From Capitulum mitella (lineage: Eukaryota; Arthropoda; Thecostraca; Pollicipedomorpha; Pollicipedidae): a stretch of DNA of 64,000 nt. The position numbers and the translations under genes are program-made. The stretch is from assembly GCA_030062745.1 (NCBI GenBank), contig CP099849.1, positions 18,460,144 through 18,524,143 on the forward strand, written 5' to 3'. Shown here piece after piece: positions 11,193 to 20,620 of the stretch. Each line of letters starts with the position of its first letter. Within the stretch, counting starts at the first letter, position 1. Below the pieces are notes generated by a model. That model made no database searches and had not been told where the DNA came from. It saw only the letters and a list, made by a program, of their open reading frames with translations.

Positions 11193-12910
11193 CTGGCGTC
11201 TGAGGGACACCGCCGCCGCCGCCGCTGCTGAGACGGCCGTCTAGACGGAGCGCCGTCTGCCGCGGCCGGTGTCTTGCCGCGCGGCGGTTGCTAGGCGACG
11301 TTCGTGCCGCAGGGGACGTCCCGTGCGGGAGTTGGCAGACGAGCGACGTCCGAGGCCGGCGTTGAATTATGCGCTGTTGTGATTGTAAATGGGGTAAGGT
11401 AAATGGATTTAAATAGGGGAAAAATAGTAGTGATAAAAGCGATTGTCGAGTTTGGTTTTAAATTGTCGCCTGTTTACTGGTATGATATGATCTGTATTGG
11501 ACAGGGAGTATGTGCAACATATGTGCGCGTAAAGTTTTGCCGTTTCTGTGCTGATGCGGCACCTTATCGTGTATTCTGACGGAATAATGCGCGACGTTTC
11601 TTCGCGTGACGAAATAAGACCTGCGTGGCTTGCTTCCATTCTGCTGTGACACATCTGTCCAAATTTTCCGACTTTCCATTCTTTTCCATGTCGGCGATCG
11701 TGGAGTGGGATTCGCTGCGTTCGCCAGACTTAGTTCATGATTGTTAGTGTTCTGAGGTTAACCTGGCATGGCCCAAGCGCTGACGTCATCGGGACAAAAA
11801 GTACGCCTGACGCAAGCCTTGCCGTCTCCGGCGACGCGCCGTCAGCGCTGGTCGGGCCGTCTGTCGTCATGCTCGGCCGGGAAGTGGCCGGGGCCGGCGC
11901 GCGGTCAGCGACCCGCCGCCGCCGCCGCCTGCCGCCGGCCGGTACGGCGGCCCGAGCCGCGGTCGCGGTCCGTCGACGGTCGCTGCTAGGCTGCGGTGTG
12001 TGCCGGCGGAACGTGACGCCGCTGGCCGACCCTGATACAAATTGTCGACCTTTGTTTGTGTTAATAGCCGGCTGTATGCTGCGCGGCGTTCCCAAGCCTG
12101 AATCGTTCTCCTTCGGCTGGCCGGGTGATTTCGCACTGTTGAACTGCGCGTTGACTCTGCTTTTTCTGCTGACGTGCGGGAAGAAATTCAGACAGGCAGG
12201 AGCGGGCCGAGTGTAAGCCGCGGCGCTCCACTGCCCGCTCCCGTGTTAACACTGTCCTGTGGTCATCGACCACGTAACCGATCTGGCCGAACTGGTCGCG
12301 CGATGTCGTGTGGATTGCTGCAGATACTGCGCGTGACTCGTTGCACTTGTGCTCTGTACAGTGAAGGACATAGCTGATGCGTGAGCCTGTTATTTATTTT
12401 GGACTCGGGGCTGATGTGGGCAGCGTCTGCGGTGACTGAGCACGTGCGGCGGGGCGACTCGCCTTAGAGGGCATATGCTGTGCTTCCGAGGGCAAACGAA
12501 CGCCAGGCGGACGATGCGGAGGTGAGGGGGCGGCGTGCCCTCGGCTGGAGGCGTCACGGTTTCCGCCGGATCTGATGCGGGTCCGCGGCCAGCGGCAGCG
12601 GACATGCCGCCCGACGCCGGTTGTACTTTATTTTTGTATATAACGCTGCTTGATCGTTGTCTGCAGGCATGAAGCACTCGTGGAGCTGTTTTCGCACCCC
12701 AAATTCTGTTGCTGCGTGGGTTGTAGTCTTGTTGCTTTCGATCAGACTGAAAAATGTGTTTGCGATCTGGGCGAACGCTGCATGTACGTATGTATTCAAA
12801 TCTCGTTGGTATTGCTCTAAAGTTTCATTGTTTGGCATGCTAGCGAGAAACCTGTGCGTGTATTTTTATATCCGGAGTGGAACACCAATAAACGTATGTT
12901 GCTTCGCGAC
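11193..12910 (+). other. SEC62: Probable SEC62 3' UTR, GC-rich
   Basis: From the SEC62 stop codon to a canonical poly(A) signal at 12,887 there is no other convincing exon. The stretch 11,200-12,300 is very GC-rich with CGG/CCG runs, so long open frames occur in several registers by composition alone. Treating it as one 3' UTR of about 1.7 kb is inference. A shorter UTR with an unseen upstream signal remains possible. Confidence 0.4.
12887..12892 (+). terminator. SEC62: Poly(A) signal, candidate for SEC62
   Basis: A canonical AATAAA is followed within 30 bases by T/G-rich sequence (GTATGTTGCTTCG, TGTGACATTTGTTT), as expected of a cleavage site. It is the first clear signal noted downstream of the SEC62 stop in the + orientation. 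Confidence 0.5.
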
Positions 12911-13835
12911 CGACCTGTGACATTTGTTTATAAAATGTGTAATGGGGGAGGGACCCGTAGGACGCCTTCACTTTTTTCTCCGCCGTATAATTCGGCAACA
13001 GAACTTTTGTATTCGGTGTGACATGTGACATGTGACATTACCCATGCATGGATGCGTCGTCATTAAGCTTTCTGTAGCCTTCGCCACATCCATCATGCGC
13101 ATTTTAGTGAGAAAATTATTGACCGAAAGCCATGCCAAAATGACGTAAAGACGAAGTTCAATGACTGACGTCGAGCTTGACCGATCTATCGGTATAGTGG
13201 TGCTGCGAATTATCCAGTAGTGTGCGTTATTGTGTTCAGCGTCGTGAGACATAGGAGGATCCACGAGAGGAGGTACAATGGTCCCCTAATTCGCCAGAAA
13301 AAGGGACGCAACGCGTCTTTCCTCTCCCTTTTCGGGCAGAAAGTAATTTTTTGTATTCGTTTGTTTTGCAGCATGTTTCCAAAATACTTGGTAATTTTTT
13401 TAAAATGGCGAAACAGAGTGGTCCGGAATACCGGGGGAAATCGACACTGGGTGGGTTAGATTAAACGAATGAAGACTTCTCCCCCCCAATCCTCACATGT
13501 TCTGGACCCGTCCGTCATGGAAGTCGCAAACACACTACTGTACACAAGGCCATCATAGATCAAGTTTATTTATTTGTGATATCCGTGACTTGTTTCAAAC
13601 GACCTTTACACAGTAAAACCACCCGTGGCAACTATTTGAAGATTTGGTAGTGTATACACTCGAAAATATTCCATAGCAGATGGAAATATTTAATGGATTT
13701 TGATGGCGTTTATGGAGTTCTATGAGTCATATTAGGCGTGCTTAAAACTGGCATGAATTTGACCTCGTGTTATCGCATGACTTGACTTGATCTATTCCAG
13801 CGTTTTCGTCATGTGCTGTGTGTTAGTATTTCATG
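12911..13835. other. Intergenic, nothing recognised
   Basis: Between the candidate SEC62 poly(A) site and the hAT nest I see no gene, repeat family or RNA signature. A TGTGACA tandem near 13,018-13,036 is the only local periodicity. Confidence 0.4.
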
Positions 13836-14004
13836 CGTACATGCAGGCATGTAGCCAGGATTTTCCTGGGGGGGGGGGCAAATGTCATATTCGCCATACG
13901 CCACTGGAATATGACGAAGTTTATAAAAAAGCAACAATTTCATGTAATTTACGTCATGTTTAACGCATAAGAAAACGTGTCTGTTTTGCAACACAGACGT
14001 GTAT

Positions 14005-14268
14005 CAGGCACGTAGCCAGGATTCTCCTCAGGGGGGCCAAACGTCAAATTCTGCCATATGCCACAGGCATATGACAAAATTTTCAAGAAAAGATAACAAT
14101 TTTGGGCAATTTATCTCATACTTTACGTACAGGAAAACATATAATGTTTGTTTTTGCAACATATATATGATCTATTACGTATTCATGCGACATCGTCATG
14201 TATTTAGTGTATACCGCTTGGCTCGGGGGGGGGGCTATGGCCCCATGGCCCCCTTGGCTACGTCCCTG
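14005..14268 (+). mobile_element. Family E copy 2: hAT-type MITE
   Basis: It starts CAGGCACGTAGCCAGGATT and ends GGCTACGTCCCTG; the two ends are near-perfect inverted complements. The internal sequence follows copies 1 and 4 (CATATGCCACAGGCATATGAC, ACGTACAGGAAAAC, GCAACATATATATG). It lies inside copy 1. No clear target duplication survives because the right flank is a (TA)n tract. Confidence 0.75.

Positions 14269-14270
<2 letters not shown>

Positions 14271-14326
<56 letters not shown>
14271..14326. repeat. (TA)n microsatellite
   Basis: An almost pure TA dinucleotide run forms the left flank of the hAT element at 14327. A matching but interrupted TA tract lies at about 18,017-18,055 on the other side. 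E elements carry a short ATATAT seed at this place, from which the tract may have expanded. Confidence 0.95.
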
Positions 14327-14330
<4 letters not shown>

Positions 14331-15049
14331 GGTGGGCATCGTTACTAAAAAATGTAACTTCGTTACTCGTTACTCCGTTACTCAAAGAAGCCAGTCCGTT
14401 ACTCGTTACTCCGTTACTCTGCCTTAAAAAGTAACGGAAGTTACCGTTACTCTGTTATTCCGCTACTTTTTTAAATGCAGTGAAAACCAAGCGAACGCGG
14501 GTTTTAAGTCTTTTATGCTGCTTTGTGGTTGTAAAACGCATTCCATATACAAAGGGAAGAAACAAAAAGCGCTTACCCAAAACACTCCGCTAGCTGCCCA
14601 CTGCCCTCACCAGTCGTTGTAGAGTCGGCGGCGCCGGGACAACAGCCGCGGCGGGTATTATACCACTGTGTTAGCCACAATGTTCAAACCAACGAATTCC
14701 TGTTCATTGCCCGCGGCGCCGACGGAGCGGGAACAACCGGCGCTGGAGCGGACGCATGCAAAATGCGACAAACAGCGGACATCTATCGACTGGGTTTGAT
14801 CAACAATGCCTCTCGAAGTATCCGCCCTGAACATAATGGTCTCCGTTCAGGGCTCGTTTCGGTCTCGCGAAATTCTTGTTTTGTTTTGAAATTATGTGTG
14901 TGTATTAGTTTGTGTACGAGCGCGTGCGTGGAGGTAAGATTCCTGATACCCCTGACGGTTTTTTAATACCAAACGACGAAGGACTCAAAAAAAACATGAC
15001 TGATGTGGATTTTATTATTGTGAAATAAAAGACTAAAAAAGCTGCTTTA

Positions 15050-15509
15050 GTACCTCTTCAGCACCCTTGAAAAGACAAATTAGCTATAAAAACATGGTCA
15101 TAAGTAAGATGCAAAGGAGGATGTTAGCCGTTCACAAGTGGAACATTTTGGAACGATGACGTTACCTGACATGACCCCTGTGAGAGGCCAAAATTGATAT
15201 CAATGAACTCGCTATTGTCTTACGGTTCAGTATATGTCGCTTAAGTTCAGCTTTTCAGGGACAAGGTATTGTGTCTATTTACCTAATTCCAAGGACGTGT
15301 TTTGACCTTTCATGGCGTCTGGTGGCCTCAAAATTGACCTGAGGTCAAAACTCTTGAATGTTTTCGTCTCGGTTTGACAAAACCTTTCCGCCGGTGTTTT
15401 CCTTTTTTCCGTGCGATATATGGGAGCCGAGATCCTGGGAGGTGCGGATATCCGCGCTCCCCCTCCGGCCGGGCAAAGGGCATTCTGAGCCCGGCCGGAG
15501 ACGGGTTAA
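15050..15509 (+). mobile_element. Right end of a TTAA-type element (family C fragment)
   Basis: It ends GGCCGGAGACGGGTTAA (TTAA at 15506-15509), preceded by a subterminal inverted repeat (CCGGCCGGGC ... GCCCGGCCGG) and by a GACCTGAGGTCA motif near 15,338. This is the same plan as families A and B but a different sequence. The left end is not identifiable and the start given is approximate. Confidence 0.45.
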
Positions 15510-15520
15510 AAACACTTCAT

Positions 15521-15735
15521 TTAACCCTATTCCCTGTGGGGGGGACAGATTCTGCTACCCGTGTCTTTTTGCTTGTCGCTCCCACACTGTTTGCCGCAGC
15601 GCCACAAGATTTTCTGGCATTTCATGGAATTGATACACACGTGTTTTGTCAACATTTAAAAAAAAATCGGTCCCGCAGAGGCGGTTCCAAGCCCCCGTTT
15701 TCAGCGGTAATGTGCTGTGCGTGAAGCTGCAACGT
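15521..15735 (+). mobile_element. Left end of a family B-like TTAA element (fragment)
   Basis: TTAACCCTATTCCCTGTGGG matches the left terminus of the 35-kb B copy, including the following G-run and a TTTTTGCTTG segment. The rest cannot be aligned by eye, so the right limit is approximate. Confidence 0.45.
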
Positions 15736-17010
15736 TGTGCGGTTCACTATCGTGACATTCTGAGTAGAAATAAAGATCACTGACTCATTTATATAGTCAT
15801 ACACATCCTACACAATGCGTATGCACACACATTTTCAGGCGAACGCACACCCAGGTACTGAAAACATGGGGGAGCACACTATTGTGCTTATGGTGCCCTC
15901 CCAATTTTGTTTACCTGGATCCACCTCTGCGCTACATATAAACTTAAACTGGCTTGCTAGTTGTACATCTGATGTTTATACCACCCAAAACAAACAAAAA
16001 CAAAGGAAATTTCTTATTTCAAAAATCACCCTTCTTGCCCTCCCTGGAACTGCCTATGGTTTTCTATTTTAAATTTCAGCTTTCGGTATATAAAAGACTT
16101 GGACATTCCAAGCTGAACCGTGTTATTCCCATGAAAATTGGTTGGTAAACATGGCCGCAGTGACCTTTCAAAAATGCCCAAATTTTGGAGTTTGTTTGCC
16201 CCCACGCCCTATTTTCGCAATTTTTGAATTTTTGGGGTCTGGAATTGGAGATCTCGTTGAAACATATTAAATGGCATTCACCCCATCAACATTGGACGAA
16301 TGCACCTCGAGATCTCTGGAAGGGCGGGGAGAAGAGGGGGCAGAATTGGTAATCTTCACCTTTCGGCCAATGCATATTTTTCGAAGATGCAAAAGTGGCA
16401 ACGGCTCATATCATGTTTGAGTTTGGGTCCTCACTTCTGCGTCTACAAAAAATAATGTGTCAGCCGAAAGGTGTTTCGGCCAGTCGATATTTTTTTCGGG
16501 AACGCAGGAGTGGTAACTCGAATCGCACGGACAATGTACACTGCCTGACAATGTACAATGTGCCTGCCCTCCAAGTTAAAAATGATTTAACCTAACCTAA
16601 CCTAAAACCTACTGTATGGTTGCAGGGATTGCCCTAGATGGGCATGTAAAACTAATTTTTTGTTAGGTTCAATTTGCCTGTTTTTTTTTGGTTTGGTTTG
16701 CTCGTATCGGCTGAAGGCAAACATGTGTCAACTGAATCAAAATTCAAGAGTTACCTAACCAAGTCAGTTTACACATCCAGTAGGGGCCAGTGCTTAGAAA
16801 AGTACCTGAATGGGCTAAATTGTTCACACAACTTGTGTTGCCACTTCCGCGTCTCCAAAAATTACGCGTAAGCGTCGGCCGAAAGGTAGATTACCGCAGA
16901 TCTGCCCCCCCAGGGTCATGTGAATCTCACTGCCTGCAGAGAATATGGTTAAGGCAAATAGTCCAAGTAATAGTCGACAAGCTTCATAATTATGCTTCAC
17001 TACTGACAAC

Positions 17011-17310
17011 TTATTGTGCACATTCTGTTCTCACCTGGAAATACCGTAAATAATGCTTCCTCTTGATATGTGCCTTTAGGTTTGAAAGGCTACTCTTGTG
17101 ACCCTTGATTATAACCTCTTTCGGTCGGCACAGGACATACGTAAAAATGGCGTTTTTCCCCGCCTCCTTAAACTCAAAGTACGTTTCTAGATGTGGCCAT
17201 GGGTGACCCAGACCGGCCTCGTCCTCTGCCTCCGAAGCTGAGGCACCGTCGGACTCGGAGTCAAGGTTTTCGACCTCCAGTGGCGGCGTAAAGACGCCTT
17301 GATGGAACAT
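17011..17310 (-). pseudogene. hAT transposase N-terminal fragment, BED zinc finger
   Basis: The minus-strand frame starts at the ATG at 17310. An acidic Ser/Glu/Asp stretch is followed by WPHLETYFEF, then VLCRPKEV, then SSLSNLKAHIKRKH. This is the BED-finger layout: aromatic lead-in, Cys pair, SNLxxHxxxxH. BED fingers bind DNA at transposon ends. The first zinc Cys is replaced by Tyr (TYVLC instead of CxxC), which one base change explains. No catalytic domain follows in frame, and 16,824-17,021 gives only unrelated peptide. I read it as a dead transposase N-terminus. Confidence 0.7.
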
Positions 17311-18249
17311 TTTAGTGTCAAGTAGTTAAAATTTGAGGCCAGTCAAGAATCAATCACCACTCCATCGCCCCATCGACATCACAGATCCAAGGCCATGGCG
17401 GCAGCAATTACGTGCTCTATAGCCTTTAGTGATCCTGGTGGGGAACCGTGTGGCGGCGGTAAGCAATCCGTGACTGACGTGAGACAGCATTTAAAACTGC
17501 CGTCAGCTGGCTGTTCCAGTATAAATGGCAATAAAATGACGACTGGTTAATTTATCATTTTGAATCATATCAAACTTACGCATAATTCAATACTTTTGTC
17601 CCAAAAGAGACCAAAGTCAGCTGGCCTTTATACTGAACCATTGCCGCCAGCTTGCCGTCAACGTTTATCAGTTGACGAATATTGTCAACAAGTCGACTCC
17701 GCGATTGTCAGCTGAGTGCGCGCCCAGCCGCGCTTGTATCGCCGCACGCTATTGGGTGTTGGCTATTCAAGTAGCCAATGGCGTGTGCCGATGCAAATAA
17801 AGCCGGGCGGTGTCTGTAAGGAGTTTAAAAAGTAACGGAGTAACGGAGTAACGGAGTAACGGACCAAAAAGTAACGGAGTAACGGACCACAAAAGTAACT
17901 TCCGTTACTCAGTCCGTTACAGTAAAATAAAAGTAACGGGTCCGTTACTCCGTTACTCAAAAAAGTAACTTCGTTAGTAACGGAGTAACGGAGTAACGGA
18001 CCAGTGCCCACCTATGTATATATATATATATATAAATGCATATATATATATATATCACTATTCCGTATTCCTACAAAATCGCTATATATCTATTGCAGAC
18101 CGCTTTGCTCATGGAGGACCATTGCCCTCTTGGCCCCCCTAGATATGTCCCTGCGTACATTTAGATGTACCTCGGCTTGAGGATGCCTGTAATCTCCGAT
18201 TTGCACTGAAAGACCGCAGTCCCCAAATCGGTCAAATGTACGGGGAGAA

Positions 18250-18404
18250 AAGCACGTAGCCAGGATTTTCCTCGGGGGGGAAAGGCCAAATTTTGCCAAT
18301 GTCATTGGCATATGACGAAATCTATAATAAACTGCAATTTTGTGAACTTTACTTCATACTTAACGCACAGGAAAACAACATTTGCAACATATATATCACC
18401 ACAA
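18250..18404 (+). mobile_element. Family E copy 3, left half only
   Basis: GCACGTAGCCAGGATTTTCC is followed by the same internal path as other E copies (GTCATTGGCATATGACGAAA, ACGCACAGGAAAAC, GCAACATATATATC). The right half and terminal CCCTG are missing. Confidence 0.65.
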
Positions 18405-19895
18405 GTATGAATAAGAAATAAGAACCGGGAGAAATGGGACGCGGGAGAACCGGGACTTGCGATTTTCTCCGTGACTACAAAGTGCACGTGCACAGGTGCT
18501 CAGAGAAACATAACGTATGTTGTTTCCATCTAACAACCTTGTTGTTTCTTTACGGTCACTCCAGGCAGTGCGGACGGAGGAGAGACAAAAGGGTCAAAAC
18601 TGTTCTTTTGTGGTCGTTACGAGCGAATTAGCGTTCACACGTGTGGGTGTTATGTGTCTTGAAACTTGCTGACTTGAGTTATTGAAGGAGATGTTAAGGG
18701 TGTTTATGGATGGGTTCATTCCCTGGTTGTTGCCATCATTTTCTCATGGTGGTGGTCTTGAGTCTGTCAAAACGTAGAGGGAGAAATGCCGCACGGTAAT
18801 GAGGTTGTAATATGCCTACACTCGCAATACGTGCTTGCGATGACACCGCACCTGCCACTACATACTATTTTGTTTGGTTCCATTTCTTCGTGAGCAGGTC
18901 CCACCTCTCCTTCTAAAATCCAATTTCTGGCGACTTTAAGGCTTTTTTGGAAAAACAACTAAAACAGTAGTATATTTTCCGAAATATGAAATGATTTCTA
19001 TTTGTGGACAATTAGTGATTCAGCCCAATGATGCACCACGATTTTTTCTCAGTTGATAAATGGGTTCTGTTTTGGTACACGGGTTCCATCTCTTCCGGTT
19101 CTGTCCTAACCTTTCACGGTTCGTAAGATAAAATCTTGAGACCCAAAAATATGGGACCACCGGTGTAGCTGCAGTGGGGTGCCCAGGGCACCCCTCCTTA
19201 GGCCCGCTTTTTTGCGAAAACCATTGCACGTCGTCTTGCAAGCAGGCGATTTTCGTATGATTTCAGTTGACACTGAGCTCTGCCCCCTCCCCATTAAGAA
19301 AATCCTGGCTGCGCCCCTGTGTGAGACTCCTGGGTTGTATCGTTGAGAGCAACGGGTTATCGTTTGAATCAGGTCAACTGTGGTTCATTCGTTGCCGATA
19401 TTTGGTGCAGGTGTATGACTTTCCCACCCAATGGAGGATGGCGACATGCCCAAGCAATTTGTTTTCATGTAAACCCAAGCACTTTTGTGCTCCGTGTACA
19501 CATCAGCCACGTGGCCACGCCGAGCAAGGTGTAGGAAATAATCGTCACATGAACACACCTAACCCGGGTTGGCACAGAACGTGTGCATGTCTTCCCGGAA
19601 ACTGAACCCTTCAGCTTCAGCACCAGCAGCTGAAGCTGCGGGTGCCCACGGGCATGCATCACGCAGACAGTAACGCCTAGCAGAGGCGGCTCCAATGAGC
19701 CACTATAGTCGGTGAGCGGAGGTCTGGCTTGGCTCCGGCTGGGCCCATGCGCTGTCCAGGGCCGCTCAGCGACCGGATGGGTTATCCGGCCGGATGTGCC
19801 GCCGAACTTCGCAGCGCTGCAGCCGTCTGACCTGTCTTAAAACGCTACAGTCGTCAGCCCTGTGGCCAGGTTAGGTCCATTCCCACCGAAGGCTC
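18405..19895. other. Intergenic; one hAT-type MITE terminus, otherwise unrecognised
   Basis: The segment ending at 19,319 (AAAATCCTGGCTGCGCCCCTG) is the inverted form of a CAGGGGCGCAGCCAGGATTTT terminus, related to family E ends. Its left partner was not found. No exon or RNA gene is seen in the rest. Confidence 0.4.
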
Positions 19896-19903
19896 TGTCT
19901 AGT

Positions 19904-20145
19904 CAGGCACGCAGCCAGGATTTTTCTCAGGGGGTGGGACAAATGTCAAATTTTGTCATACGCCACTGGCATCTAGAGAAATTTATAGGAAAAAGCAATA
20001 ACTTTCAGTGATTTACCCCATGATTAACGCACAGGAAAAAATGCAATGTTTGTCGACGTATATCTGACAAGGACCGCTTGGTTCAGGGGGGGGGGGCATG
20101 GCCCCTTGCCTCCGCTCCCTTGGTGGTCCCTTGGTGACGTCCCTG
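19904..20145 (+). mobile_element. Family E copy 4: intact 242-bp hAT-type MITE
   Basis: It begins CAGGCACGCAGCCAGG and ends GGTGACGTCCCTG. It is flanked by perfect 8-bp direct repeats TGTCTAGT (19896-19903 and 20146-20153), the target-duplication length of the hAT superfamily. It has no coding capacity. It is the reference copy for the E family here and lies about 300 bp upstream of the TGF-beta-type gene start. Confidence 0.88.
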
Positions 20146-20279
20146 TGTCTAGTAGGCAGTGCCCGACCGCGACCCTGACTGCCACCCAGAAAGTGATGGG
20201 TATCCGGACTGACCTGCGTGACCTCTTTACATCCAGACCTTACGCCGTACACAGAAGCACCGCCGACTCGGCGATTTCG

Positions 20280-20459
20280 CGTATCGGCCGTCGCCAGCGG
20301 CAGCCCATGCGGTCGCCGCCGGCCGCCGCTGCGTAGTCGGCCGGCGGCCGGCGGCCGGTGGCGATTGGTCCAGCCGGCGTGACGTCACGTCTGTAGCAGA
20401 ACAGCGCGCAGACTGCTCGTCTCCGACTTTACTGTCGGGGAACGCGCCGGGCGGAGGAG
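20280..20459 (+). promoter_or_regulatory. GC-rich promoter region of the TGF-beta-type gene
   Basis: CGGCCGG repeats precede an inverted CCAAT box (ATTGG, 20364-20368) and a full CRE palindrome TGACGTCA (20380-20387), 73-95 bases upstream of the start codon. The CpG-rich, TATA-less layout is typical of animal developmental genes. The transcription start itself is not identifiable. Confidence 0.6.
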
Positions 20460-20620
20460 ATGGTAGCGGTGCTGCTGTTGATCCTATGCGGGCTGCGGCC
20501 GGCCAGAGGGGCGCCGTACCAGCCGCAGACCAACTTCGCGCAGGCCGTCATATCGCTGGACCCGCTGAAACAGGAACCCGAACCTCTGCCAAGCAGCACC
20601 AGCGCTGACCAGTGGGACAG
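20460..20620 (+). CDS. TGF-beta-type ligand exon 1
   Basis: The ATG is in a good context (GAGGAGATGG) and starts a hydrophobic signal peptide. The exon continues APYQPQTNFAQAVISLDPLK and ends GACAG before donor GTAAGG, leaving two bases. Confidence 0.85.

Larger units (their letters stand above)
14327..18016 (-). mobile_element. hAT element with GTAACG-rich inverted ends
   Basis: The ends are CATAGGTGGGCA (14327-14338) and its exact complement TGCCCACCTATG (18005-18016). Both are followed inward by inverted arrays of GTTACTC / GAGTAAC units (about 14,340-14,460 and 17,825-18,003). The flanks are TATATATA on both sides, consistent with an 8-bp hAT target duplication though ambiguous in (TA)n. 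A BED-finger coding remnant on the minus strand (17011-17310) supports the hAT assignment. The interior holds fragments of TTAA-type elements (about 15,050-15,509 and from 15,521) and a short TTAGG-type run, so it is a decayed composite. Confidence 0.75.
13844..18153 (+). mobile_element. Family E copy 1: hAT-type MITE split by two later insertions
   Basis: The left part (13844-14004) starts CAGGCATGTAGCCAGGATTTT. The right part (about 18,056-18,153) ends ATATGTCCCTG and matches the 3' half of the intact copy at 19904-20145 (ACCGCTTTGCTCATGG versus ACCGCTTGGTTCAGG). Flanks are CGTACATG (13836-13843) and CGTACATT (18154-18161), an 8-bp target duplication with one change, as hAT insertions leave. 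The interior is occupied by a second E element, a (TA)n tract and a 3.7-kb hAT element. Confidence 0.75.
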
